DNA of 64,000 nucleotides from Lunularia cruciata (Eukaryota; Streptophyta; Marchantiopsida; Lunulariales; Lunulariaceae), in contig OX419755.1 of the NCBI GenBank assembly GCA_948567375.1, positions 73,040,944 to 73,104,943 on the forward strand, given 5' to 3'. This document shows positions 1 through 11,526 of the stretch, piece after piece. Position 1 is the first letter of the stretch. Each line of letters begins with the position of its first letter. A program made the translations under genes and the position numbers. The notes beneath the pieces were generated by a model. The model saw only the letters and a list, made by a program, of their open reading frames with translations, ran no database searches and was not told the DNA's origin.

Positions 1-744
1 CTTGATCCCCTTCAATGAGATCTTGTGACCCAAGAAGGTATCTTCCTTTTGCCAAAAGGCACACTTTGACTTCTTATAGTAAAATTTCCTTTGTCATAGT
101 TGTCTTAGGACTTCTTGCACATGATTCACCTATTTGGCCTTTGTTTTGCTATAGATTAAGATATCATCCAAGAACACCACCACGTACCAATCCAATAGTC
201 CATCCAACACCCAATGCATTTGATCCATGAAGACTATTGGAGCATTAGTGAGCCCAAAAGGTAGAACTCTCCACTCAAAATGCCCATACCTTGTGCAAAA
301 GGTAATCTTTTGCACATCCTCCCTATCAATGGAGATTTGCCAACAGCCGCTATAAAGATCCAACTTGGAAAAGTATCATGCTCCACTCAATTGATCAAGC
401 AAGTCATTGATCCAAGGCAAGGGATATGCATTCTTCATTATTTGCTTATTGAGCCCACAGTAATCAACACAGAAATGAAGTCTTCCATTCTTCTTTGGAA
501 CAAATAGTACCAGTGCTCCCCAAAGAGAGGTGTTATGTTGTATGAAGTCCTTCTCCAACAACTCCATAATTGTTGTTTGAAACTCCTCCAACTCCCTTGG
601 TGAGAGCTGATAGATTGGTCTACTCACTAGAGTACTCCTTGGCAATAACTCAATCTTGAAGTGCATATCACGATCGAAGGATAATCCCTTTGGCATATCA
701 TCCAGAAACATATTTGCAAACTCTTGAACTATATGATCAACCAT
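1..744 (-). pseudogene. Reverse transcriptase remnant of chromovirus H
   Basis: Two minus-strand open pieces (744-376 and 363-130) cover the RT fingers and palm. Visible landmarks are [19 protein letters not shown], a KLDLYSG-type motif, LPFGLTNAP and the catalytic FLDDILIYS (near 155-180). A stop separates the pieces and another ends the second. RNase H and integrase are beyond the window edge. Gly-Leu-Asn and Pro-Phe-Gly motifs place it in Ty3/gypsy, not copia. Confidence 0.88.
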
Positions 745-1080
745 TATTTGATGAGTCTCTTGGGCCTCCTCAGATTATCCTTGTGCAATCGGCTTGATCC
801 ACACCACAAAAATAGACTTATCTTCCTCCAAAGCTTGCTCTATGGCTACTTCATTAACAAACTTCCCATCTAAAGGACTCATCTTTCTTCAAAGCTTACT
901 TCATGGCTGCTTTCCTGGTAAATTTCCCATCTTGGGACTCATCCCTCTTCAAGGTTTGCTCTATGGCTACCTTCTCAATAAACTTCCCATCTTAGGACTG
1001 ACTATTTTTATGTGTCTTACTCAGAGGTACAAGACAACTAATTGGAGATTCTTACCTTGGTGTTGTACTTGAATTTGTCA

Positions 1081-1317
1081 TTAGGTCCACTCAAATTGAA
1101 CCTTATGATGTTCAAGCCAAGGTAATCCTAAAATGATATCATAATGTAGAGGTACCACTACAAACCTCATACACTCCAAATACTCCTTCTCAATCTTGCA
1201 AGTAACAAGATGCGAGGTATGACATGTAGAACCCTTTCTACCATTTGCCATCATCAATCTACTTCCAATTACTAGCTTGATAGGAATACCCAATTCCTTT
1301 GCTACTTGCATAGACAC
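1081..1317 (-). pseudogene. Aspartic protease remnant of chromovirus H
   Basis: This open stretch matches the retropepsin region of the related element at 27935-28195. It keeps the LGLPWL-type flap/strand motif (VILGLPWLEH variant) followed by HKVQFEWT, the usual end of protease in this lineage. The catalytic D-S/T-G region lies upstream across a stop and frame disruption. The normal role is cleaving the Gag-Pol polyprotein; this copy cannot encode a complete enzyme. Confidence 0.75.
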
Positions 1318-1399
1318 GCATTCCCTGAACTTCTAGAATCAACCAAAATCTTACAACCCCAATTAGATATCATACCTTACAAGTGAAGCAAACTTGCAT

Positions 1400-2600
1400 A
1401 GGTTGGGCCTTCAATCCTATTGGAGCTAATCAAGCTCCCAGTAGGTGGCTCAAAATCTACATTTGGGATTCCTTGTTTCCTCGATCATTCTGCTCCACAA
1501 ACTCTATCTAGGCAACTTGTAAAGGTTGCCCATTCTTGAGTGGACATTCAGCAATGTGATGTCTCAAATGGCGACAATAAAAACAACCACCATTTTGTCA
1601 TAGTTTTTCTGTATCTGCAATGCAAAGTGGTCTCTGTTGAATGACATCAACCTCCATTGGTGCCGGCTCTTCCACCCATGTGTAGTGTATTAGTAGGTTC
1701 TATGGAGGTCAAGGTCGAGGTCAAGACCAAGTTGTTGCAAGCAAGGAATCAAATGTTTGGCCAACCACATGGCTTCCTCCAAGTGTTGTGGCTCTTGCAT
1801 GGTTACCTCTAATTTTGTTCTTGACTTCAAGCCCCTCACAAATTGATCCAGAGCTTCACCTTCCAGTATATCTGGAATTTGCTTGATGGTGTTCTGGAAT
1901 TGTGTGATGTAACTTCTTATAGAGCCAATCTATTTCAACTCTGCCAACCTATCCCATGTAGCTTGTATGGCATTTATAGCTTGGAACCGACTGATTATTG
2001 CACTCTTGAATTCTACCTATGTCAAGATTGGTGCAACAATTTGTTGTTTAGCTTACTCTACTCAGAATCTCCACCATAGCTTTGCTACTCCATCCAATTG
2101 GCTAGAAGCCAAGAGAACCTATTTTTGCTTGTCTTGCAGATTGGTAGCTTCAAAATAACATTCACAATCAAACACAAAATTCTCCACTACACTTAGAGAG
2201 ATTCTTGCCTTCAAATACCTTGGGTATATGGAATCATATTCAATCTTCTCCTTCTTAAACTGGTACTCTCTCTACGTGCTCCTGTCATTGAAGATCTCAT
2301 TCATCCAACAATCAAGTAAGGTGCTCAATTTGTTACTGCATAGCAAGGATAACCTTGGGCATTGCCACCATGGTTACTACTCTATCGAGCCAACCCCAAT
2401 CTATCTAATTTATTAACTCATAAAAGGAGCACATCCACCATTCTCCATAAGTTACAACTGGAAGCACCAAGGGTTTCTTAGATATGGTGATCATATGTAG
2501 AAAATCTTATCCAAAGCGTGAGGTGATGAATTGTGTGAAACAATGTTTGGGTAGTACTTGGGCATGAAAATCCCAATGGTTTGGTGGAAGTGGATTTGGT
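1400..2600 (-). pseudogene. gag remnant of chromovirus H
   Basis: Gag forms the particle and binds RNA. Here it is broken by many stops, and the clearest surviving part is a nucleocapsid zinc knuckle at 1544-1585, reading CFYCRHLRHHIAEC with CX2CX4HX4C spacing intact. Upstream sequence matches the corresponding gag region of the copy at about 28300-29400. The ends are approximate. Confidence 0.65.
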
Positions 2601-2628
2601 GGTCATAAATTCCATCCATCTCATTCCA

Positions 2629-2640
2629 GCTCTGATACCA
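2629..2640 (-). other. Primer binding site, initiator tRNA-Met type
   Basis: The minus strand reads TGGTATCAGAGC one base from the LTR, the standard site complementary to the 3' end of plant initiator tRNA-Met. It fixes the LTR boundary and the orientation. Confidence 0.9.
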
Positions 2641-2641
2641 A

Positions 2642-3065
2642 TGTAAAAGACCAAGACCAAGTAGAGAAATAGGAGAATAGAAACTCACACTGGGACACTT
2701 GAATGTGAGAAAATTCCAAATTCCTAGCATGAGCTTTGGCTTTGGTCTTTATAGGTAGCATACAAGGGCCTTGAGAAGTTTCTCAAGAAGCTTCCTTGAG
2801 CCGTTTTCTTGGAGTGCAAGCCAAGTTAACCAAGAAGCTTCTCAAGAGGCTTCTTTCTAGAAGCTACTTACTTGGCATGCAAGCTAAGCTAGTTGGAAGC
2901 TTCTAAAAGCCTCCTTCTAAAGCTACCTACTTGGGATGCAAGTTAAGCTAGTCAAGAAGCTTCCCAAGAAGCTTTTAGGTACTTTTGGAATATTCTGGGC
3001 TAATTTGGCTTATTCTCTACTTTGTTAGCCTTCCTAACTACGTTGCTAAACTCCATATTGTTACA
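2642..3065 (-). repeat. 5' LTR of chromovirus H
   Basis: This is a 424-bp LTR running TGTAAAAG to TTGTTACA on the plus strand, directly beside the primer site. It is homologous to the LTRs at 11527-11952 and 29486-29894. A TATA-like CCTATAAAG lies on the minus strand near 2747-2755. Upstream of it (2768-2990) are degenerate repeats rich in GAAGCTTC palindromes, the decayed version of the heat-shock-element-like array that is better kept in the 29486 copy. Confidence 0.9.
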
Positions 3066-4136
3066 ATTAATATCTTTAGCCTAAAAATTTTATGTTTGTA
3101 CTATTAGGCCAATGATTATTCTGCACTTAAACTATTTTACAATTCATAATCTCACAAATCTCTACACTATTATGAAGAACTAACTTCACCTTTACACATC
3201 CTCAAGAGTAGTTTGATCTTTCTTGTGTAATCCACAAACTCAAGGAGCATCATCTTTAGTGTTCTCAAAGTTCTAGTTTGTGTGCCCCTTAAGCAAAGTG
3301 AATAGGCATGTAAGTTGTTTGTTGTTGTACACCTTTGCCTCCAATGCATGAATTTGGGTCTTCAAGTCACATATTTGACTTGATGAGGGAGTGTATTTGC
3401 TAGTTTCTCTATGTGCTCAATCATCTGGTTTGCTATAACTTCCATTATTATGAGCACTTATGCATGCTCTTCCTCCAAGTTCACACAAATGGCCTAAATT
3501 TCTCCTTATAGCTCTTACTTCACTTGTACATGGATCAGTTCTTCTCTCTCCTCTTGTTGTCAACCTACTTGGTCAACTCCTTCATATAGATTTTGGAGAG
3601 CTCCTTGTAATTAGCATGCATGATTTTTTTAGTGACAATTTTGACCTATGCTTGCTCAAAAATGGCTTTCAATGTCATCACTTCCTCATCTCAAGCACAA
3701 AGTTGTTTGCCATATTCTACAAATGTTGCAGGATCCTAAGATTGAGGACTTACACCTCCACATGTGTTCTTCAAAAATATCTATCATACTTCTCCCATCT
3801 TGGCTACTCCACCTTCTTTCACTTGTCCATCATCTACTCACACTCACAACAAGTCTTGTCTTTGTTCTCAAGTTACTCCTTGATCCTCTTGCATTCTTCA
3901 CATTAGTTGCTTGAGCAACCCAATGAAGGTGATAAATCAACTTCATGTGATTGGTGATGGTCTTATCCAATTCCTAATAGTAGGAGAGAATCATTTCCAA
4001 CTCATGAAGAGTTGGAGTTACCATATGGATCACTTCTTATGAGAGAGGTCTTTGTTTGTGGTTGGACCGGCTTATATATTCTTCATCTTAGGTAATTCCT
4101 TCTTTTGCTCCTTCTTTATCCAGTCCTTGGTGGGAA
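3066..4136 (-). pseudogene. Ancient LTR-ORF remnant, coiled-coil half
   Basis: No intact gene is seen. The minus strand is rich in Glu/Lys codons and yields short coiled-coil-like pieces (for example ICDLKTQIHALEAKVYNNK near 3320-3380) broken by stops. It is contiguous with 7882 onward once the solo LTR at 4142-7881 and one GTAGA copy are removed, and that flank has recognisable homology to the U3 ORF. I therefore infer that this is the C-terminal coiled-coil half of an older U3 ORF, with modest confidence. The chromovirus at 1-3065 cuts its other end. Confidence 0.4.
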
Positions 4137-4820
4137 GTAGATGTGGCAACCCGGCAAATATCACTTTTGTGGTAATCCAGTAAGTAAATTTTGTTCTTGT
4201 AGAGATACGATTCAAAATTGGTCAAATACAAAGTCAAATGTCACAAATGTGGTTCTTCGTAATTTCTTCTTTAGTCTCTCGGGTAGAAACCACACCCAGA
4301 AGAGAGTAACAAGCGCTCAACCTTGATAACTTGTCACTAATTCACACACTCATAATCATAACATAGCAAATTCTATCCAAACAAATCTTGATTGTGATGA
4401 TTCAAATTCTCCCAAAGATGACACTTCATTGCAAAATGACTTTGCCTTAGAATTGTGTTCCACCCCTCCACTAAAGGCACAACTTCCTTGATCAAAATTG
4501 CTTCACATCAACACTATGCCGCACTCACAATAGCAGAATACTACCAACACTACAATTCTTCTCAGATTTGTCAAGATCGATTTGCTCCAATTGCACTTCA
4601 CTTAGGATCAAACACACAGTATGAAGATCAAGGCTGCGGAATCCAACATCCAACAAGCACATTGAATTGCACTTCAAAATTCTCCAAGCACTCACAAATA
4701 CATACACAAAATTGACACTCGAAATCAAGCTCAAGCAACAAACACTACTTTACAACACTTCACTTTATCTATCTTCAAAAATTATGAATACTAAACAACA
4801 TAACACTACAAATGCTCCCT

Positions 4821-4829
4821 TTTAAATAG
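4821..4829 (-). promoter_or_regulatory. Putative gag-pol promoter TATA box, copy A
   Basis: The minus strand reads CTATTTAAA, about 680 bp from the LTR 3' end and just downstream of the U3 ORF stop. The same box occurs at the equivalent place in all seven LTR copies of the family. Confidence 0.55.
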
Positions 4830-4944
4830 TAAAGCAATCGATAAGTACTAACAACTATACCGTTCTACAACAACTCTTCCTACCTGCAAATCCAAAATGA
4901 CAATGCACCTCTTCATATCTGCCTCTTCAAATCTCAATCTGTTA

Positions 4945-7308
4945 CTACTCTGATCCAATGTCTACCTCTTCTTTGGCTTCCAAACCCAATGATCTTGCTA
5001 TCACTTCTCCTTCTTCGGGTCTATCTAATTCTACTAAGTCCTTCACTATTTCTATGATTTCTTCACTATGAATTACAATTGAGGTCATGGGTAACCCTTC
5101 TAACTCTTTATCTCCCAACCCACTCTTCTCTAATGTCTCATATGACAACTTTGAAGACACTTGCACTCCTACGTCTGCAACTTTGGACTTCTTATCTTCT
5201 TGCACACTACTCCTATTCTTGCTAACTCTAAATTCACTAAATCTAATCTAAGACTGACATTGTCTCCTACTTCCAACATCTTTCTATCTACTCTCCCCCT
5301 TAAACAAATCAGAAGAGCATTCATATCGACATCCTTTGCTCTTCTCTTCCAAGTTTCTTGCACAAGCAACTTTAATTTGTGTAGCCTTGCTTCTTCCAAT
5401 CTTCCTTCAGTCTCCGTGCTCAACATTGCTTGCAGTCTTCCAACAACTTCTCCTATTGATTTTGATGCATACCCTCAAGATTGCTCTACCTTTAACTCTT
5501 TGTGATACATCTTCAACTTGTCTTCATACTCTGCAATAAGCATCCTCTTCTCCTCCACATACTAAGAACTCTATAACTCAACACTTCTTAGCAAGTCTCT
5601 CAATCGTTCTTCTTCTTGATGTTGGATTGACAACTCTCTCTGCCATGCTTGATCTTTCCTTGTTGCACTCTTCTTCAAGCCTTCTAACTCCTGCTCCATC
5701 ATTGCTGCTATTGCCTTCACATAAATACTTTTGATGCGTGCTTCACTGAATTCTTCCTTCATTTTCTTTAGCAACATCGTCTGCTCCTTCAACACTTTTG
5801 GCTTGACGTTGCATCTCTCTTCCCCTCAACTTGAAACTATCTTGTAACTTCTCGAAGGTCTTCTTCTTCAAGACAATATCCACCCAAAGCTCCTCAACTT
5901 GTTCTTCACTTTGAGCTACATGTTCTTGCAATCACTTTAGTTTGTCTAGCAGAGACTTCACTATCTGCAACTCATTCTTCACCTTCCTTCGGTCTTGTGG
6001 GATTACCTTCTATTGTGCTTTCAACAGCTCCAACAATGGAGTTACAACCTCCATTAAATACTGTACTCTGTCAAGTTTCTCTTTGTCTTTGGCCTTGTCT
6101 TTGTACTTCTTCTCTTCTACAAGCTCCTTCTCCCAAGTCTTGATCTTTGTACTTTCAATGATATCGCATCCAAGCTTCCTTCTTCCTTACCTGCTAAACT
6201 CGGGCAGGTAGGGTCTTCCTTCTTCCACTCAGTCCCCATCTCCTCTATGACCAAGGCTACTCAGGCATGATCACATCCCTCCATACAATCAATCCTTGCA
6301 TGAAATTCTTCATCCTCTTCTGCTTCAGCCGATTGCTGAACTTCTTCTTCTCCATCACTCTCACTTCCAGATTCCCCACTTTGTAATGTGAGCTCCGCTT
6401 CTTCTAAGTCTTCTCCTCTAGACTTTGTCTCCCATTTAGACTCAGTTTCTGAAGTCTCTTCTCTCACCACCTTTTATACCTTGCAGAGTAAGTCTTTGGG
6501 TCTTCCGCTGTTCTTGAGGCAACTACTCCTTCTTTGGGTTTAGTTTGCTTCTTCGTCTTCAGACTTCTCAATTCTTCCCTCTCTTGCTGTCCCGTTTTGA
6601 TGAAGTGATCATCATTGGCTTGCAAGTAAGTCATGTAGTGCTGCTCTTCTTCATCTGCCTCTCATCGTAGGTCAAGATGGAAATGTGACACCATATGTCG
6701 CCTCTCCTCCACTATCAATAAATTTAGCCTGAAATAGAAATGTGCTGCAAACGGTGCAAAATAATGTGGAGGAAAATTAGTTCTACAATTGACAACCATC
6801 TGCCTTGTTTGCTGGTGGAAGCACTTTGCCCAGTTCACCTTCACTCTTGCAAACATCTGGTGGAAGAAGACAACCTGATGCATATTCACATAGGTCATTT
6901 GTTTAGGTTTGAACATAGCCATTATTGCTCCAACAATCTTCATTTAATTGGGTCCCGATAGGACTCCACCTTGTAGCAATTAGTCGTACACAAAGCGAAG
7001 AACAAATTGCAAATTTCAACGGTCTTCTCTACAGCATCACACTTCCAATAGAAGGCGATTCCAATTGCCTCTCTTGCTTCCTTCCCCAATACTAACCTCC
7101 AATCCGACTCAGTCCATCGAGCTGAATTTCCTCTCTTCCCCTCGGAAAAGATAGCTATCTTTGCCATGACTCTTGGGAAATTGAAATTCCAATTCTAGGC
7201 TAAAAACATAATACAAAGTTTATTCAAGACTTCAATCCTTGCTATGACATCTAACCTCCAAATTGTGAAGCTCCTTGCTGCAAGCGCGCTCTTGACCTTC
7301 TTTGCCAT
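4945..7308 (-). pseudogene. U3 ORF, type 2 (copy A), decayed
   Basis: This is the LTR-resident frame read from the conserved Met at 7308 (MAKKV...) to the conserved tail EEVDIGSE at 4945. The span is 2,364 nt, a multiple of three, but internal pieces change frame and stops are frequent. Recognisable parts are WTESDWRLVLGKEA (7080-7125), GYK-like YKVESYRDPIK (6950-6985), NWAKCFHQQTRQMV (about 6800-6840), PPHYFAPFAAHFYFRLNLL (about 6720-6780), an acidic Glu/Ser-rich stretch (6260-6470) and Glu/Lys coiled coil (5170-5930). The function is unknown and no known enzyme motif is seen. Confidence 0.75.
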
Positions 7309-7881
7309 GATTTGATCTCTTGTTCTTTGGCACTGAAAAATTATTCTCTCTCCTTGATATGACACTCTAACCCCTTCTTGACTTCAAAAAATTTCACTCT
7401 CAATTGGCTTCTTGACACAGATTATTGCAAGATGACTACTCAAAGGAACATGATATTTACTTGACATATTTGATTTCCTTGTGCGCAGTCACAATTATAT
7501 ATTACTCTAAAGTGCAGTCATTCTTCAATCAATTTCAAAATCTACTCCTCCTTCTTTTGCGTATTGCTTTCCTATCACTATCAAGGCATGCTTCTCTTGC
7601 CTCTACCATTTCTTGCAATGTACTTTCTTGCCACGTAGAAAGGTTGTTAGATCATCTTTGTATCGGCATTTGCTTCTCGGTCCAAAGACAAGTACTTCTT
7701 TGGGCTTGTCTCTTTGTACCTCCCATCTGAGTACTTTTGCTTTCTGACCCAAAGTTGACTTCTTTGGGTTTACTTCAAAGACACACCTATACATCCTTTC
7801 CTTCGTAATTTGGCTTTCTTACTAACTTCTTCTTCAAAAACTCTAACAAAACAAAAGAAAACAAAAAATGTGGGTACTATA

Positions 7882-9300
7882 GTAGAATTCATACCTCCTT
7901 TCATGCTTCCTCACAAGCAATGGTCACAACTTTGGCCAAGTGCACATCTCCTTCTCCTTCTTTCATGTGCGCTTGTGTGGATTCTTCTTCCTTGGCTCAA
8001 TGTCTCCTTCACAATCTAGTTAAGCATAGGTACCTCTCTGGCCAATAGTATTCCTTCTTCTTCATTCTCTCCTCCTTCTTCTTCTAGAATTTTTTACCTT
8101 CCTTTGCCCCCAATGGTCCAACCTTGTTGTCATGTCATCCTTGGATGTCTAGCATAGAGGATTCTTTGCCATTTGTCTAAAGATGCTTTGCCATTTGTCT
8201 AAAGATGCTTTGCCATATGAACTTTATCTTGCTCGTGAAGGGTCTCTTTGCCCTTTTTGGCAATTGGTCTCCTACTTCTTTGTTGGCCATGTCCTCTTGT
8301 GATTGCACTAATTGTGCACCACCTTGTTGAGAACTCACCCCTACTTTCAAGTCCAAGGAGAGGTTGATGTAGGTGAAGGACTCATCACTCATTGTTCCTT
8401 CTTCTACAAGACTGTGTCTTCCTTGACTTGCCTCTCCTTCTTGGGATGACTTTGGTTTCTTGGCAATGCATGCTTCTTTTTTTGTGCCCTCATGATTTTC
8501 TATCATAACATCTTCCATCATAACATCTTCCTCTATTCTGCCATGATTGTCTTTATCACGATCTTCTTTGAAGAGTTGTCAACTACTTCTAGCTTCCTCT
8601 TCTTTGATGCATATGCCTTTGTCATGCCAATAACTCTACAAGTATCATGGGATGTTTTATATCTCTTCCACATTCTTGTATACATTTTTCAACTTTGCAT
8701 ACTTCTGATTGGCCAACCTATACTTCTTGTACTCTATAGCTACTTCCAAGTGCATATGAAAATACCCCGTAGGGTAGAAATGTGCTCAGAATTTCTTCCT
8801 TTCTTCCTTTCTTCCTTTGTGAGCAATTGCATCCTAATGTAGAAGTGTATCATGAAAGGTGACACAAGCTTGACTCTATCATCCTTGTTTATATCTCCAC
8901 ACATTTCTTGAACCCGCTTTTGAAACATCTTAACATAGTTCACTAATTGCTCCTTGTGAAGGTACTAGAAGAAGATTGTTTGTATTGGCATATGTGATGC
9001 TTTTATTGGCATATGTGACGTGCTTAGACTTGAATAGCTTCATGATTGCTTCTGAAATCTCTCTTTATATGAGGTTCTTGTATCCCCCAATTCTTTATTG
9101 TTTACTCAATTTCTTCTCCTTGAATGATGCCTTGATATCCATGAAGATTGCACCCTTGGATGTCTATTGTCATCACATCATGAGGAATTCAACCACAAGC
9201 TCAAGTACCTTCAGCTAATGCACTTTGGTCCATGCAAACATATTTTCCCTTAATGTTTCTAATCTAAGGTCACAATTGTCTCTAATTTCTTGAATCATTG
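7882..9300 (-). pseudogene. Ancient LTR-ORF remnant, N-terminal half
   Basis: Minus-strand pieces match the conserved N-terminal domain of the U3 ORF. One is a GYK motif followed by an amphipathic stretch and a VTYAN segment near 8980-9080 (compare GYKVESY...KPERTTYV in copy B). The next is MNYVKMFQKRV, then VSPFMIHFYIRMQLLTKEE at about 8800-8860 (compare VPFVAHFYLGLNL). A Ser/Glu-rich linker follows at 8177-8521. ACATATGCCAATA is duplicated near 8985-9015. It is far more diverged than the other copies and interrupted by stops. No LTR ends were found. Confidence 0.5.
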
Positions 9301-11018
9301 CTAAGTCACTCAAATTTCATGTCCACAATAAGGAATTGATTTTCTTCTTGTAGATGGTCAAATCTCTACAATGGAGTGCTCACTACTTACTCTAGGTGAA
9401 TTTAGAATCACCTCCAGAAATACTCTATATCTTCTTGGCAGGAGAGCCATAGTGCTTGCTCATGATACTTTATTGAAAGATATGATCTACCCAAACTTCT
9501 ACTCACCCAATCTCTTGAGCTCTCAACTAAAAGCTCTCATTTCTTGCCAATGAAATTTTGGACAGTCTACATACCAGTTTGCAAATTTTGTTGAGTCAAA
9601 AGAAGCCATTGTGCAAGTAGGGGCCTAGAATTTATTGCTTAGAGCAAATTGTTTTGCAATTTTGTGAGTGCATCCTTGATGAATTTTTACTATTCATGCA
9701 TGCAAGCATTTTGACCAATTTGAATGGTCATCAATTTTTTTTCTTTGTCTAGGTGGAAGTGCATTCAAGTTGATAAAATTCTCCAAGATTGATTGACTAT
9801 CAAGCTGATGATGTTTGTGATGGAATTCTGTGTTTACTTACTTTGATCAAAGGGTCATCAATGCTAAGGATACAATCACAAAGATCACAATGGTCATGAT
9901 CATGAAGATCATGAGCATCACAATCACAAGGATCTTTGTCCTTGTGATCCTCAAACATAGAAGAGCCATGGTGTTTTTCTTGTGTCATCTTCTTGTCATC
10001 TTGTGTGGTTACCTTCTAGGCCAATGATAATTAGCAAAATTGTTAGTTTTAGCCTTAATAGCTTTCCTAACCTTAAACTAATTGGCAAAAATTTTGATAA
10101 AAATGGCAAAATGCATTCATAGTGCAAAGGTGTCTCACCACACTCACAAAAAGCAATTTCATTAAAAGAACTATTCTAATTTAATGTGGAATCAAATGGA
10201 GCACAAAGACATAGTCTGCTACTTGTAGTGGCTCAAAATAAAAAGCATGGAGCGCTTTTGCTATCTGATGAGAGATTTACAAAATCTTCAAAAAGTAAGA
10301 TTCAAATAAAGTTTCAAATTATAAATTATAGCATGAAATAAATCAAATAAATTATTTTCTTTAGGTAAAATATATGATTATCTTCATGCATGCTATATCC
10401 ATAAGAGAGAATTGACTATCAACATTGGCTCATCATGGATACCTTGAATGGCTCATCAACAACTACACTAATAACATCTTACCATACTGCAAAAAACTTT
10501 ATGTAGTATCTTATTTGATATATATAAACTACTTAGTATTGGTTGAAGAAGGACTCACCATAATTAGAGTTAGAGGACCAATACCAAAAGAAGTTACTAA
10601 TTCATTAGCAAGTGAAAGCATGAGAGGAGGATGAGAAATGAAGAAAGCTTCAATAATAAAATATCTTCCATGAATGGTGTATCATAAGTGCTTTAGAGTG
10701 AAATATATCTTGGAGTTGCTTGATTGAACAACACTTTAAGAATATCTTTAGTTTTTTCCATTGGAGAAATTACATGGACATATTAGGAGTAGAAGGGAAA
10801 AAAATTTATACTTGATCTAAGGAATTTATTTCCCAAGAATGCAAATCTCCCAAATTTGCTAATTTCTTAGTTTTTTAAAAGAATAATAAATATGTTCAAG
10901 GAACTGTCTTGTAAAGACAAGCACATAATTTTTCCAAAATTTAATATTTTTTTCATAATGATCTCTTGTAAAACTTGTTGGATCCTTGACTTAGAATGAA
11001 TTGAACTTTAGTGTAATA
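9301..11018. other. Unassigned AT-rich sequence
   Basis: No open frame with a recognisable domain, no LTR termini and no RNA gene is visible. A short His/Asp-rich stretch at about 9872-9950 encodes HDHEDHEHHNHKD in the plus direction between stops (see findings). 10300-10960 is AT-rich with only short open frames. It could be old intergenic DNA or unrecognisable repeat remnants. Confidence 0.4.
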
Positions 11019-11250
11019 TGTTAGGTTTCACTCTTATGCCTAGGGATTATGTGGCATTCAGGAGGACTGACTCATAGGTGGAGAGAAAGAAGGGAGAGAG
11101 AGAAACAATCAATGGGAGTGGAACTGGCAGATTGACAAGAGCTTGATGTTTCTCGTGGATGTAGCTTCACATTGAGGTGAACCACATACTCCGGTCTAAT
11201 GCATACACTCACTTGTAATCTGGATGTTGCTATGTCAGATTTTTTGAACA
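11019..11250 (+). repeat. 5' LTR of copia G
   Basis: This is a 232-bp LTR from TGTTAGGTTTCACTC to TTTTTGAACA, directly followed by a primer site. Its first half is clearly similar to the minus-strand LTR fragment at 44065-44189. The short LTR fits Ty1/copia. The expected left duplication (TAATA, 11014-11018) has no partner because the 3' LTR end is lost. Confidence 0.82.
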
Positions 11251-11252
11251 AA

Positions 11253-11264
11253 TGGTATTAGAGC
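11253..11264 (+). other. Copia primer binding site (tRNA-Met type)
   Basis: TGGTATTAGAGC starts two bases after the LTR, one substitution from the canonical TGGTATCAGAGC complementary to initiator tRNA-Met. It sets the LTR boundary and plus orientation. Confidence 0.8.
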
Positions 11265-11521
11265 GTTGAGACGGTTGGCAGTGAGACAGAGGGTTGGCAA
11301 TGAGAGAGATCAAGAGAAGAGGTGGGGAAGAACAAGGGCAAGACGCTATCAACATGATCAATGTTCTTTCTGATCAAATTGTTTAGTTGGGATAGACGTG
11401 TGCATGATAGGGCATTGAGAGCAATGTCTTTTATTCTTTGCTTGGTTTGATTTCTTTATCTTCATTGGCCAGGCTATCTCTATTTAGTTATTGTCTTTGA
11501 GATTGTTTTGTGGCAATGGCC
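11265..11521 (+). other. Copia G leader, left part
   Basis: This is purine-rich untranslated leader following the primer site (repeated GAGA/GTTGG motifs). No open frame with a known domain is seen. It is cut at TTGTG by the chromovirus and should resume at 29900. Confidence 0.5.
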
Positions 11522-11526
11522 TTGTG

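Larger units (their letters stand above)
1..3065 (-). mobile_element. Ty3/gypsy chromovirus, 5' part (element H)
   Basis: This is a minus-strand LTR retrotransposon cut by the left window edge. From right to left it shows a 5' LTR (2642-3065), an initiator-tRNA-Met-type primer site (2629-2640), gag with a CCHC knuckle, protease and the first part of reverse transcriptase. It is the same family as the element at 11527-29894, with similar LTRs and the same order and motifs. That relative carries a chromodomain, so this one is assigned to the chromoviruses by homology; its own integrase and 3' LTR lie outside the window. Several in-frame stops show it is dead. The right flank begins ATTAA; the partner duplication is off-window. 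Confidence 0.9.
4142..7881 (-). mobile_element. Solo LTR of giant-LTR Tat-like family (copy A)
   Basis: This is a 3,740-bp solo LTR in minus orientation. The left end TGTGGCAACCCGG is a one-base variant of the family terminus TGTGACAACCCGG; the right end, normally GGTACCACA, has decayed to GGTACTATA. It is flanked by exact 5-bp duplications GTAGA (4137-4141 and 7882-7886). No internal region, primer site or polypurine tract is present, so it is what remains after LTR-LTR recombination. It carries the U3 ORF (see separate entry) and a TTTAAATAG box at 4821-4829. Confidence 0.92.

Noticed and set aside
8976..9218. 80-codon plus frame at 8976
   Set aside because: It is the complement of the diverged U3-ORF N-terminal domain and has no domain of its own.
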